DNA from: Anaspis maculata
Lineage: Eukaryota; Arthropoda; Insecta; Coleoptera; Scraptiidae
Length of the DNA: 64,000 nucleotides
NCBI GenBank assembly: GCA_949128115.1
Contig: OX421964.1
Coordinates: forward strand, 52,492,601-52,556,600
Direction of reading: 5' to 3'
Within the stretch, counting starts at the first letter, position 1. Every line of letters begins with the position of its first letter. Both the position numbers and the translations under genes were made by a program. Under the pieces are notes generated by a model. That model was not told where the DNA came from, did no database searches, and saw only the letters and a program-made list of their open reading frames with translations. Of the stretch, positions 10,226 to 22,650 are shown in pieces.

Positions 10226-10580
10226 ATTTTGATAGTCCAGTGAAATGAGGCCATTTTTATGCCAAAGATGGAACTAATTAGGGGCAGGATAAAAAAAATA
10301 TTGCGATTTAGAGGATGAAAAACTGAATAAGAAAAACTAAAGTTTCATTTCGAGCCATCTTTTCAACCAAAGAAACCATGGAAAAAAATGGAGAAGATGG
10401 AAAAACATGCGCCGCGGTCTTTCTCTTGAAACGGTGAAAGAACGGTGAGAGATGTATAGAAACTGTCAGGGAAAAAGTTGTAGATGAAAAAAATTTAACA
10501 ATGTATTGTAAAGGATAAGAAACTGGTTCTAAAAAATCAAAGCTTCATTTCACACCGTTTCGGTAAATTTAAGAAAAAAA

Positions 10581-12280
10581 TCGGTTGTGTCACCCCAAAA
10601 CTTCCCCGACGAGTAGCAAGGAACGGATGGAAATTTTATTATGAAATGATGATCCTTCGGGTGGGAAGTTCGAGAAAAAGATCGAAGAATTAAGATATTT
10701 TCTCTAATAAGGGATTTATTTAGAGCTCCATCATTTGAGTCTCGTCTCGATAAGCTGGGCCGATGGATTTTAAAGCGCGGAAAACTCTCGGAAAACTTGA
10801 AGAATTTCAAGAGAAACTGCCTGGAAATGTCCAAGAATCAATTAGTTACCCTTTGTTTAAAAACGTTAATATATGAATCTGTTCACAAGCTAAAAAGTTA
10901 GAAATTTGCAGGTTTTCATTAGGAACCAAATTATGTAAAAAGAAAAGCGAGTGAGGCAGTCAAACGCGTTAGTACATGAATAGAGGTAAACGATCTAAAA
11001 CTGGCACCACAGAAAGATTGAAAATAGTTGGTTAGTTGAAAATTTTAATTTTACGGGAAATCCTAGAATCTTCTTCCAAATCATCTTCTTATGAAGATCT
11101 TCAATAACGGCTTCACTTTAAGCTCCATCATTCAAATCCGGTTTCGATAACCCAGGCCTGTTTAACATTTTCAACAGGGAATTTCCCGGAAAATTGAGAA
11201 GAAAATAAATGAAAATGTTCAAGAGCCCAGTAACCTCTTGTTTGAAAAAAAATGGTGAAAATCTGTTCACGGAATAAAAAGTTGGAAAATTTGCGGTTTT
11301 TCTAGAGATAAAAACTCGGGAACCGTGAGTCCGATTTCGAAAATTTTCTTTCCAAAAATTAATTTAATCTTTTCTCCAACTTTCGTTCCGAGCATGTCTG
11401 CACCTAAAATGAATATTACGTGGGGCTCACCGCATGTCAAAGTTGGCATTGTAGTTTTTTCAAAATCACGGAATATACAAATTTCATTTTGAAAAAATTA
11501 CCGTCAGAAAACCGGAACCGTGCCAATTTTGAAAATAAGTCTACACGACGCCCAATCCAATATACTTTCGATATCAGTTTGACTTTTCCGAAAAAAGTTG
11601 ATCGCCGAGCAGTGATGAATTTTTGAGTGGAGTCCTGTATCAAAGGCGAGTCGTTCTGGTCGAAATTCGGGCGAGAGGCCCTCTCGGGTGGCAACGGCTA
11701 AGAGAAATTTTGAAAATTCATATCGCTCGACTGGAAAAGGTTGGAAGATTGCAACTGCAGACTTGATTTGACTCTTTTGTTTTGTTGCTTGCTCCCAAAT
11801 TTGGTCTCAATCTATCATATAGATTTTGAATAATTGAATGGTAAAGTTTTGAACTTTGACATTTTTTATTATTTGACAAATGACAGATAGGGGAAAACTA
11901 TCAACTGTTCTGAATACAGTTTTTTATGGGCTCTCGAACGATATATCGCCAGTCAAGTTCTGTAATGTATAACATCTGTCATTCTTTCATAGTGACATTT
12001 ACGTTTGACAGATGACAGCCAAAAACTAATGGGCTCATTCCAGGGACCAACAATGTCCGCATGCCAAATTTCAAGTCGATCGGATCAACGCTGCGGCTGT
12101 AATCGTAGCAGATTACAGACAGACACACACACAGACAGACAGACAGACAGACATCACTCCAAAAATGTTCTTAATCGTCTTGGGGGACCTCAAAATGGAT
12201 ATATCCGTCTTCATCTCGAAATTTGTTTTTAGCGCGTTCACAATACTTCCCCTTCTCGTTGGGTGGTGGGTCGGGGAAGT
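10581..12280 (+). mobile_element. HINE/Helentron-like element family A, copy 1 (1.70 kb)
   Basis: The 5' end starts TCGGTTGTGTCACCCC, followed by subterminal ACTTCCCCGAC (10600-10610). The 3' end is a hairpin, ACTTCCCC (12245-12252) with GGGGAAGT (12273-12280), whose outer arm GTCGGGGAAGT complements the 5' motif. An (RGAC)n tract lies near the 3' end (about 12118-12152). These are hallmarks of Helentron-associated elements such as Drosophila DINE-1: subterminal inverted repeats, GTCY-type microsatellite, 3' stem-loop, insertion in A/T runs without target duplication. The empty site is legible in the opposite foldback arm near 13570-13600. There is no transposase or helicase ORF, so it is non-autonomous. 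Confidence 0.65.
12118..12152 (+). repeat. (AGAC)n / (CA)n microsatellite within family A copy 1
   Basis: ACAGACAGACACACACACAG followed by further GACA units. Copy 2 has a long (CA)n at the homologous place and the fragment at 18905 has a mixed tract, so the microsatellite is part of the element rather than chance. Confidence 0.85.
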
Positions 12281-14124
12281 AAAAAAAAAAAAGTTGGAAA
12301 ATAGCCATTTGCACTCCCAGCTTCCTCATTGAATACTGAAATAAACGTAACAAATATGGAAAATCTGAACAAACTACCTTGTAGAGGATCAAGTTATCTA
12401 TAGAAAATGCCGTGGTGTAATGTATGCATCTTTGTCGACTTAGCTGCGGAGCGCTATCAAAGTTGGGGTACATGACTAGTGACGCGTCGCATATGTGGTC
12501 AAACTGGCACGACGTTGCGGTCATTGTTCAATTGATTATAAAACATGAATAAATTATTTCAAAATATTGCGTGCTTTGGAACGTCTGGTAACTATTGTCG
12601 AAAATGTAACTCCGCGGATGAACGCTTTGTTATCTATAAAGTTTATTGTTTGGCAAAATTAAATCCTGAGTGTCACGGTACTATTTTCGTCATATTTTCA
12701 TACTAGAATACTAGAAATCTAGGACGAGAGACTGGGTTTCTAGGGAATTTCTGAATTTGTCGTTTCTAGGCATATATTTGTACTATTTGTAGCATCAAAA
12801 TAGTACGAAAATCGTATCGTGACACTCAGGCTTAAAACTGAGATAAGTAGGTACTTACTCGCATTTTGTAACACAATATGTGTAATAATTGAAAAACGTG
12901 ATTCACGTTAGATAATGAAATTTTTTGCAACTGATTTCTGATGAACAATGATAATTCAACAAGAGCTCGGAGATAATAAACAACAACTGTCCACCTGAAC
13001 AACGGGGTTGGAAATTAAACATTTCTCTGTTGATACCAGGATAACGTAGCTCTCGAAAATCTGCTTCGGTTGGTTTCCTGCAGATGCCTGAAAAACTGCG
13101 AGAAGCTTTGTGGATGCAGAAAAGCTGACCTCAAGTGTAGGTACCAAGTTTTGCCACCACTGCGGTGGAGCCACCTGTTCTGACGCTTCCTGCATTGTCG
13201 TTTCGGAAGACGATGATGATGACCACAATGATAATTGTAACAATAAGTATCTACCCAGACGTTGAACAAAGCACGCAATTTTTTCAAATCATTTGATCAT
13301 CTTTTATAATCAAATAAACAATGACCGCAACGTCGTGCCAGTTTGACCACATATGTGACGCGTCACGAGTCATGTACCCCAAGGTTGATAGCGCTACGCA
13401 GCTAAGTCGACAAAGCTGCATACATGACATCAGGGGATTTTCAAAGGGGATCATTTAATCCTCTACAAGCTAGTTTGTTCAGATTTTCCATATTTATCAC
13501 GTTTATTACAGTATTCAATGAGGAAGCTGGGAGTGCAAATCGCTATTTTTTAAGTTTTTCTTTTTTTTCTCAAGTTTCTCAAAACGGTGTGGAATGGAAC
13601 TTTGGTTTTTTAGATCCAGTTTTTCATCCTCTACATTGTCATAGTTTTTTAATTGAGTCTAGGGTTTTTGTGAGTTTTCCAGAAGAACTACTCCATCAAC
13701 AGGATTGTTGCGCAACTTCGAACGTCGTTCACGGCTTAACTAGAAAAAGCTAATAATGGCCTTGAAAATTTTCTACTGGAGCATTCAATCCTCTACAACT
13801 TTGTCGGTCATAATTTTCGGATATCTCTTGTCGTTCTCACAGCATTTAAGAAGGAAGGTCACGCGGACAGTTCTTCCACTTCACTAGACCGGCGCGCAAC
13901 TTTGACTGCGATAAACGGCTAAACTGAAGAAGTTACACATATGCCCTCAGGGACTTCTTTGTAGATTATTGAATTCCCTACAACTTTGTCCATGATAGTT
14001 TTTACACATCTCTCACTGTTCTCTCACCGTTTCAGAAGAAAGACCGCGGCGCATGTTTCTCCATCTTCTCCATTTTTTCCCATGTTTCCCGGGATGACTG
14101 AAAATGAAACCTTAATTTTTCTTA

Positions 14125-14310
14125 GACGGCTCCGTGGCGCAGGTGGTTGTGTGGCTGCCTGCGGCCACGAGAGCCCCGGGTTCGATTCCCGGAAGAAGTC
14201 TGGATGTCTGTGTTGTCTAATTTGCAATTTTTCACTATTATTGTACTGAGTAAATAAAGGCAAAACTCCTATGGCCAATGTGCGCCTATAAGGAGAAAAA
14301 CAATTTTAAA
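14125..14310 (+). mobile_element. tRNA-derived SINE with an 18-bp target duplication
   Basis: The head resembles a tRNA, with an A box TGGCGCAGGTGG (14135-14146), a B box GGTTCGATTCC (14179-14189) and a T arm CCGGG/CCCGG, followed by an unrelated body and an A-rich tail. AAACCTTAATTTTTCTTA is present on both sides, at 14107-14124 and 14311-14328, as an exact 18-nt duplication. That is the signature of LINE-mediated insertion. It splits the right arm of the 10230-14440 foldback; the uninterrupted site is visible inverted near 10335-10350. The internal Pol III promoter looks intact. Confidence 0.9.
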
Positions 14311-14841
14311 AAACCTTAATTTTTCTTATTCAGTTTTTCATTCTCTACATCGCCATATTATTTTCATTCTGCCCCTAATTTGTTCCAAGTTAAATCGTTA
14401 TTTTACTGGACTATGACAAGTCCCAAAAATGGCCCTGTTAGTGTATTGTTGATTGCCTATACTCCTCCAATTTTGAGCAAACTACCCTTACCTTACTGAA
14501 TAGGGAGCTAATTTTTTGCACATAGTCACTTTGTTCTTTGTTCATCAAAATTTTGAGCATCACCTCAAGGTCACGTTGTCATCTAAATAGAACAAAGGCT
14601 CACAGAACGTCGAAAAAAGAAAGTCCTTGACGTTTGCGGCCAAAATTATCAAAAGGTGAGTTGCACTACAAAACTGAACATTACATACAACGCCCTTGAT
14701 TATTAGACCTACAAGGATAATATTCACTCATCTAAATCCCACTGTCAATGGCAACGGAATAAAATTGATGTAAACAACAAAATCTGACAGCTGTCACTTC
14801 GGGCTTCTTTTTTGCAATGATCCCAGATAATTCCCAGATAA

Positions 14842-14949
14842 TTTTGGCCCGCGTTTCCCTCGGGCTGGTTGTCCCTTGATAAATGCCCTCCTCCTAAGGA
14901 GTCAGGCATTTATCGCTACAACCAGCACTCGCGATCTCCTGGCCAAAAT
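14842..14949. mobile_element. 108-bp palindromic MITE
   Basis: TTTTGGCC opens and GGCCAAAA closes a nearly continuous hairpin, with GGGCTGGTTGT opposite ACAACCAGC and TGATAAATGCC opposite GGCATTTATCG around a small CTCCTCCTAAGGAGTCA centre. Confidence 0.7.
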
Positions 14950-14959
14950 TAAGGTGAAA

Positions 14960-16940
14960 ATCCAAGCACTTGTGATATTACCGTTTAAAAAAAAATCACT
15001 TCGAAAATAACGTGATTGTTATATTCTTGTTGATATTTAGATTAGGGATATAGGCATGAAAAAGCCTCAACACGCTCTTTTATTATTTCGCCTCACTGCA
15101 CTCCACGTGCTTGTGCACAGAAAGTTTTTTCCCTGTCCCATGAGAATCTACCCATAGTGTGATCTGACCACACATCATCAATTTATTTGTTCTCGTCATC
15201 ATTATCAAAGGCATCAGTTTCCATCGGCCTCGTCAAACCACTAAAAGTCTTGAGACTTCTCCAGTCTGCTAATTATTGTTATTATATGCGTCTGTGCCGG
15301 CTATAAGGCGATGCTGGATCGAGCTTTTGGCCAACTTTCGCCAAAAATGCAATTAAGAAATACCTCTCCGAAAAGAAGGCCGGTCAGATCGGCATCTCTT
15401 CCCACCCGGCCATTGGCCGTGGGAAATCTCATCCCGGGACATGACTATTTAATATTTTGGCAGCAAAAGCGAATCAATCAACAGGACGTTGGTGTTGTAG
15501 CAACTTGCTGGGAGGTTGTAGGAGTAAAGCTCCGCCTCGACCTGTACCTCAAACCCGCCTCTCGTTCCGTGGTGAATCTCAAGATCAAGGTTCGTGTAGG
15601 TATAATACGGATTATTATTATTGACAAGGCCAGACATCAACTGTACGTATATGCTATGTGCTGTGATGGACAATAATTAGGTACGATATAAGAAGCGATA
15701 TGCGCGACTAATTATCGAAATATTTTTAAATTATACCTATACACGTGTACGGAAACGAGTCCGGTTTTTGTCCGCCGTTCCCATCCTGATGGGTGGTAAG
15801 AAATGTGAATAAGACTAGCACTTTAATACCTATTTTATATATTCCACTCTTATTCACTTTATTATGGCGAAAGCGTCATGAGCTCTTAGCCCAGCCACCT
15901 ATACTATCTATTCTGAATCTAAAGAGGAGAAATGACTGGAAAATCAATTATGTCACTTTTATAGGAACCGAATCACCTCGAACCTCGGTACCATATACTG
16001 ATGAAACAAAATTATCAAATAATAATATAAATCTGACATGTGCATCTTGTGCTTGAGTCATATAAGAAGAGACGTCCAGTGGGTCCCTGCCATGGGAACG
16101 CAAGGGTGACAGAATCAGCGTTGGATATAAATGACCAGGAATGTCTTCCAGTTTGCTAATTAACTATCAGCTAGATCAAGTGGCGTGAATAACCTGCGAT
16201 TACAGTCAAGCCAACATTCCCAACCAACAGATTATACCAGGAATTTCTTTATAATCCCCCCAACAAGTTGAATTATTTACAAATCGTTCATGCAGAATCA
16301 CGACAATTTCTTTCTTTGCTTTTATCTGCAACATCGAACAGCAACGCAGCACAACTTCCTCGCCATCATCGGGATGTTAATAGCACATCAGAATAACTAC
16401 AAGAAGCTAAATGTGGATGGATTATTGAGTGTTGGTTGGATTAATGCGACGAGGAGCTCATTCCGCGTATTATACTCGTATTACGATGATGCGGAACAAA
16501 CCAGAGACGATTAGTAAATGGTTTGCTTTATTTTGTGTTAGAAGGTTCTTGTTGTTGTAGTTATAAATTCTCAACTTTTCCCAAGCAGGTACAAAATATA
16601 GATAAGTGCTGCACAAGCATTTGTAAATATACAATCTCTCTGTAATAAAAATCTCTCTTTAATGAAAGAGTTTTCAGGACTATATCTCGGGGCAATAAGT
16701 ATTCAGTTATAAAGGCCTTATGTATTATCTTGGTAACGCTAAGAGCTACGCCGGGGAAAGTTGACGTGAGTCGTCATTATACCTATTTGTCTCCGGGAAT
16801 CTAAGGTTCTGCAACCTCGCATATCTTAGTCGATGAAATACCTTCACAGAAACTTTAGAGTATTGAGGGAATTAATTTCTAGGAAAGCTAAAAGTTTTTG
16901 AGGATTCTAACATGAGTAACATGTTAATTAGCTATTTTCA
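14960..16940. other. Apparently low-copy DNA, no recognised gene
   Basis: About 2 kb with no inverted repeat that I can see. The longest open frame, 15311-15676 (+, 121 codons), starts after a CTATAAGG sequence, has an ordinary amino-acid mix and matches no family I know. Frames at 15793-16056 and 16290-16514 are equally anonymous. An exon of an unknown gene cannot be excluded. Confidence 0.4.
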
Positions 16941-16944
16941 TTGC

Positions 16945-17963
16945 TATACGGGGTGATCATCTAAAAACTATCCATTCCTAATATAACTCTCGATTCCGTG
17001 AAAGTTTAGTTCAGATTTTGCGTGAAGATTTCTTCAAGCAAAAACAAGTCGATTTCTATATCGAGAGGAACGTCTTGAATATAGGTACCTTGACGAATTT
17101 CAGCTCTTTCGCCACTACCCTCCCCAACTTCAAATTTTCAAATGGCAACACATACTTTGCGAATTTGTGATACATAAATTGAAGAGAATTAAATTCCCTA
17201 CCTAAAAAAATATTTTGAAAATTATCAACCCCACTCCCCATTTCTTGAAATTCTCTGAGTGTCCAATTAAATATTGTCGACCCCTCAATTCTCTTCAATG
17301 CAATCTACGTCATCCTGCTAGCATCGAGAAAAAAAATTTCATTCTTCAAGACATATCAAATTGAAGGTAATTGGAATGTCTTTCTGTAAACATTTTTTTC
17401 TCAATTTTCAAAAACATCTTTTTCTATCCTCAAATTCTCCGAACGTGTAATTTAATGGGGGATGGGCTAAAAATTGAAAAATATATTTTTAGAGAGAGAA
17501 AATTAATTCCCTCCAATTCGATGATGCATCATCACAAAGTAGGTGGTGCCTTATTGAGTTTTGATTATTTTGAAGTTGGGGCGGGGGTGAATTTAGTCAG
17601 CACTTTTACCACCGAAAATTCTTTGCCTTGATGCTACTTAGGATTACGCTGACTAAATTGAGAAGGATTCAAGGGTCGATGATAGTAAATTGAACAATCT
17701 GGAATTTTTGGAAAAAAAGGAGTGAGGTTGAAAAAATAAAAAAATATTTCTTCAAGAGAATTTAATTCTTTACAATTTGATGTATCACAAGCTAGGTATA
17801 GTGTCATTTGCAATTCAGAAGTTAAGATGGGTAGGGACAGAAGGGCTTAAGATAAGAAGTTGCAATGTGTGTTTTAGATGTCCCCCTGGTATATGATCGA
17901 AGGAATATTCACTAGGAATCGGAAGTTATAACGGGTGTATAGTTTTCAAATAATCACTCGGTA
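16945..17963. mobile_element. 1.0-kb foldback with GGGTGATCATCT-type ends (family M3)
   Basis: The left end TATACGGGGTGATCATCT runs into AAAACTATCC, and the right end mirrors it (TATAGTTTTCAAATAATCAC). Arms share the words for an AGAATTAAATTCCC segment and GATACATAAATTGAAG against its inverted forms at 17760-17790. Truncated relatives lie at 57717-57860 and about 60780-61306. No transposase is seen. Confidence 0.7.
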
Positions 17964-17979
17964 CATATTATTATGATTT

Positions 17980-18690
17980 TACACAACAAAACAATCAAAT
18001 TAAGGCTGCAGTTGCAGTTTTCCACCATTTTTCAGTCTGGCGTTATGGATTTCCAAAATTTCTCTTGGCCGTTGCCACCCCCCCAAGAGGGCCTCTCGCC
18101 CGTATTTTGAACAGAACGACTCGCTTTTGTAGCAGAACTCAACTCAAAAATTCATTCCTGCTCGGGAATTGACTTTTTTCGAAAAATTCCAATTGATATC
18201 AAAAGTTGATTAGATTGGGCGTCGTGTGGGTCTTTAAAATTGACACGGTCCTAATTTGCCGACAGTAATTTTTTTAAAATGAAATTTGCACATTCCGTGA
18301 GTTTGAAAAAAATGTAGTGCAAACTTCGACATGCGGTGAGCCCCACGAAATATTCATTTCAGTTGCAGACATGCTGGGAATGGAAGTTGGAAAGAGAATT
18401 GGATAATTTTTTGAGAAAAACTTTTGAAATCGGACTTACGGTTTTGGAATTTTTCTTTCTGGAAAAACTGCATATTTTCCAACTTTTTATCCCGTGAGCC
18501 AATTTCCACCATTTTTTTTAAAAAACAAGAGGTAGATAACTGATTTTTGAACACTTTCCATTTTTTTTGTTCAATTTCCCGGGAGTTTTCCGGTTGAAAA
18601 TATAAAACTGGCCTGGGTTTTCAAGACCGTACTTGAATGATGGAGTTTAAAGTAAAGCCTCAATTGACAATTTTTACAAGGAATAAGGAA
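17980..18690 (-). mobile_element. HINE-like family A, inverted middle segment
   Basis: Read on the minus strand this matches the middle of family A copies 1 and 2. It contains the CGGGCGAGAGGCCCTCT stretch, GTGGGGCTCACCGCATGTC and the TGCCAATTTT/AACCGG neighbourhood. The 3' third of the element is missing here but appears in forward orientation at 18905-19460, and a 5' end lies inverted at 19980-20074. Confidence 0.65.
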
Positions 18691-19900
18691 TCTTATATAG
18701 CCCAGGCATTTTAGGCGAAAATTTGGTCAAACCCTGAAATAAATATGTCCCTTTTGAAATTTTGCACAAACGGCCTTTGACCAATGCTGAACAACATACT
18801 AAAAGCTCCGGTCCAACAAGTGTGCGGAACACAGTTGTTTAGGGCAAGAAAGGAGTAAGTGCCGCTAAATCTAGTAGCGCCTGATTGAGAAATGATGGGA
18901 TACTCTAACTGCAGAATTAATTTGACTTTTTTATTCTGTTGCTACCTGTCGAATTTAGTCCCAATCCATCAAATAGATTTCGGATAATTGAAGGGCAAAG
19001 TTTTGAATTTGGACATTTTTCAATATTTGACATATGACAGATAGGAAAGTACTTTCAACTCTTCTGAATACAGTTTTGCTAAGGCTTTCAAACGACACAT
19101 TGCATGTCAAGTTCCGTGGGATACAGCTTCTGTCATCATTTGATAGTGACTTTTTTGTTGACAGCTGACAGTCAAAAATTATTGGGCTCATTCGACAGCT
19201 CAACCATCTCTGCATACCAAATTTCAAGTCAATCAGATCCACCATTTGGTCGTTATCGTGGAATATCACTGACAGTCACACACACAGCCAGGCACAAACA
19301 CAGTCAGACACACAGACAGACAAACTTTTATCTGGAAATGGTCCTAGTCGCCTCAGGGAGGCTCAAAATTGATATTTCCGTGTTCATATCGAAAAATGTT
19401 TTTTACCGCCTTCACAATACTTTCCCTCCTCTTTAGTTGGTGAGTCGGGAGGTAGGGAATCAAAGAATTCTGTTTTAAAAAGTGGATCAGCATTGCTTGA
19501 AAGGCATTCAGACCAACCAGGGTCCTTCAAAATTTTGAGGAAATCAAATTTTACAGAGTTACTACTGTTGCGGAACTCACTCCCTTCTTGCTAATCAAAA
19601 ACTATCACGCTCACATTTCCAGGCCTGGAGCTTTCAGTACATTGATAAGCATTGCTTGAGGGACACACTGGTCAACGTTGAGACCTACAGTACCCTCTTC
19701 TGAACTACAGCAAGAGTTTATTTAATTTGGCGGCACTTACTCCTTTCTTGCCCTAAACAACTATGTTCCGCACACTTGTTGAACCGGAGCTTTTAGTATG
19801 TTGTTCAGCGTTGGTCAAAGGCCGTATGTGCAAAATTTCAAAAGGGACATATTTATTTCAAGGTCAAACCCTAAAATTCCTGATGGGCTAATAGGAATAA
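18690..19900. repeat. Foldback arms enclosing a family A fragment
   Basis: CAAACGGCCTTTGACCAATG, AGCTCCGGTCCAACAAGTGT and GCCCTAAACA-type sequence at about 18700-18880 return inverted at about 19727-19900. Arms are about 170-190 bp and the loop contains the forward 3' fragment of family A plus a direct-repeat segment. Confidence 0.7.
18905..19460 (+). mobile_element. HINE-like family A, 3' fragment
   Basis: Matches the last third of copies 1 and 2: a TTTGACAG/ATGACAG region, AATGGGCTCATTC-type sequence, CCAAATTTCAAGTC, a mixed CACA/GACA microsatellite, and the 3' hairpin start ACTTTCCCTCC near 19424 with GGGAGG near 19450. The hairpin is more decayed than in the full copies. Confidence 0.65.
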
Positions 19901-19979
19901 GATTGAGGTATTCCTGGAAAATTCAATTTTTCCTGACAAAATTTTCAATCTCCTGCAAATTATTTTTAATGTTTCCCTC

Positions 19980-20074
19980 TAATTCCAACTGCCCACCCGA
20001 AGGGACGTTTTGAACAAAAATGTACATAGGTTCCTGGATACTAGTCTGAAAAGATTTGGGGTGACACAACCAAT
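19980..20074 (-). mobile_element. HINE-like family A, inverted 5' end fragment
   Basis: On the minus strand it begins TTGGTTGTGTCACCCCAAA, as in copy 1, and continues to a CCTTCGGGTGGG-like word shared with both copies. Confidence 0.55.
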
Positions 20075-20180
20075 ATTTTTCCTGTGAAACTACAACTGCG
20101 CAAAACAAAAAATCGCCAGGTTTGTAGCATAATTAATATCGATTCTAAATGTGAGAACAGATTTTGGTGAAAAATTATAG

Positions 20181-20395
20181 GTACAGTTGGGAGCGAAATG
20201 ATTCATACGGCACTGCTAGGAAATTGGCTGGATTTCAGAAATGTTAGCTGTTTGGATTGTTCTTGAATGCCAGTTTTGATTAGAGATTGATCTTTATCAA
20301 AACTGGTATTTAAGAACGGCCCAAGCAGCTAACATTTCTGAAATCCAGCCGACTTCCTAGCGGTGCCGTATGAATCATTTCGCTCCCAACTGTAC
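20181..20395. mobile_element. 215-bp near-perfect palindromic MITE
   Basis: GTACAGTTGGGAGCGAAATG opens the unit and the exact complement closes it at 20376-20395. The arms stay paired nearly throughout (TTGGCTGGATTTCAGAAATG and GCTAACATTTCTGAAATCCA) around a short AGAGATTGATCTT centre. Arms of roughly 100 bp with few mismatches suggest fairly recent activity or arm homogenisation. Confidence 0.85.
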
Positions 20396-21028
20396 ATGGT
20401 GATTTCTTGGACGAGAATTCAAGTCTGGATCTGCAATTTTCGAATAGACCGAAAAGGCGCTGTATTGTACTTCGGTTCTGGAGTAAAGATGCCTAATTGT
20501 AATCGATCTCATGAATCTATTCAAAAGATATAGCTTGTTGAAATTTTCGTCCAAACCAGCAATAATTTCAAAGTAGGATCGAAGAGAAATTTTCAAAAGC
20601 AGATCCTGATTCTCCTTGGATAACGCTACCTATCCTTATCTTATGTCGTGGAGCACCCTGTAATTCAAGAAACCGCAGAATTTCTATGGGCCAGTCAGCT
20701 ATAACTCTTGTAACTTTATTTCTGATGTGCTCACTGTAGCTATGAATTCAAATTCATACATTCCAGGCATTGGACGGCATGAGAGCTCTAGAAAAGTTCA
20801 TCGGTTTCGCAAATATGCCGGTATAGCACCTCCACCAATTGTGCAAGTGTGTGTCTTATTTGCCCGTCATGATCTCCGGCAAATTTTAGGATATAATTAT
20901 CATAGTCTTCCCTATTTTCATACGTTGCTTATGATACTAATTACCTATCATATGTTTCCATCGCAATAAGTAAAGGGTGACAGAATAAAAGAATCATAAC
21001 TTTAAATTTTTCAGTTGCAAAAAAAAAA

Positions 21029-22588
21029 TCTGTTGTGGGGCGACACAAAACTTTCCCGGCGGTATCCAGAGACGTCAGTAATGATTTTGATCGAAGTGTC
21101 CCTTCGGGAGGGGGCGATTCGATTTGGAAATTGATGAAAAAATTCTATTTAGTCGAGCGTTTAGCGAGCATCCTGCATCCATTGTTGAGCGGACAGAAAA
21201 AATGACAGGTTAGGTCAGTTTTCCAAGGTGATGAAATGATCCAAAAGCTAGAACTAGGTAGCTAACTGGTGTGATATCTCAAAAATGCAATGCTGGTTCC
21301 TTATTGAAATTTTTGTTCCTACTTTTGATATGATGATGAAATTGCAAAAACTTGATTGAAAACTTTTACTGCATCTGTGTGTCAAATTTCGACTCTATAT
21401 TTTCAATATAGAGCTTGGGCAGACAAACCCAGACCCAATGTGCCACCTGAGGGCTTCCGATCAAAATCATCCACCCAAAGTCTAATCAGATCATTCCAGG
21501 CTGAACTTAGGCCTCCGTACCTGATTTCGATTCGATCGGATCAATAATTCGGTAATTATCGTGACAGAACCGCTTAATTTGTACGATCGCATGAGTGGTT
21601 TTATATTTTCAGGAGGAAAATTTCCGGGAAATTGGAGAGAAATTATTGGAAAATGTTCAAGAACCAGTTATCTATTCTCTAAAAAAAACAATTCCAAGAA
21701 ATCTGTTCACGGAATGAAAAGTTGGAAAATTTGCAGTTTTTCCAGAGAGGAAAACTCGGCAACTGTTCATCCGATTTCAAAAATTTTTCCTCCAAAAATT
21801 AGCTCAATCTTTTCTCTAACTTTTATTCACAGCATGTCTGCACCTAAAATCAATATTTCGTGGGGCTTACCGCATGTAGAAGTTTGCATTGCGTTTTTCT
21901 CAAATTCACGGAATGTGCAAATTTCATTTTGAAAAAATTACAGTCGGAAAACCGAAACCGTGTCAACTCTGAAAATAGACCTGCACGACGCTCAATACAA
22001 TCTACTTTTGATATCAGTTGAAATTTCCAAAAAAAGTCGATCCCCGAGCAGGAATAAATTTTTGAGTGGAGTCCTGCTACAAAAGCGAGTCGTGCTGGTC
22101 GAAACACCGGCGAGAGCCCCTCCTGAGTGGCAACGGCCAGGAGAAATTTCGAAAATTCATTACGCTCAACTGGAGGATGGTGGAAAACTGCAACTGCGGC
22201 CTCAATTTGACTTGTTTGTTGTGTTGCTTCCTGCCAAATCTGGTTCCAATCCATCGGATAGATTTTGAATAATTAATTGGTAAAGTTTTGTACTTTAACA
22301 TTTTTTATTATTTGACAGATGACAGATAGGGCAATGTTTCCAACTGTTTTGAATACAGTTTTTCAAGAAGTTTCAAATGACATATTGCAAGTTGAGTTCC
22401 GTGAGATATAGCTTCTGACATTTAATGATAGTGACAGTTGGGTTTGACAGATGACAGCCAAAAACTAATGGGCTCTTTTCAGGAAACAACCATGTTTGTA
22501 TACCAAATATCAAGTCGATCCAGTCAACGTTACGGCAGTTATCGTGGAAGATCACAGACAGACACACACACATACACACACACACACA

Positions 22589-22650
<62 letters not shown>

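Larger units (their letters stand above)
10230..14440. repeat. Large foldback interrupted by a HINE-like element and a SINE
   Basis: Left-arm sequence at 10230-10575 (GGAAAAACATGCGCCGCGG, then CTTCATTTCACACCGTTTC) and 12281-12590 is mirrored at 13255-13630 and 13970-14440. Clear anchors are GACCGCAACGTCGTGCCAGT at 13320 against ACTGGCACGACGTTGCGGTC at about 12506, and GACCGCGGCGCATGTTT at 14042 against its complement at 10405. Without the insertions the unit would be about 2.3 kb. The right arm has extra sequence (about 13630-13970). Short ORFs inside have no recognisable homology. Confidence 0.7.

Noticed and set aside
14125..14200. A functional tRNA gene
   Set aside because: The acceptor stem is poorly paired, the anticodon arm is irregular, and the unit has a body, a tail and an 18-bp target duplication, so it is a SINE.
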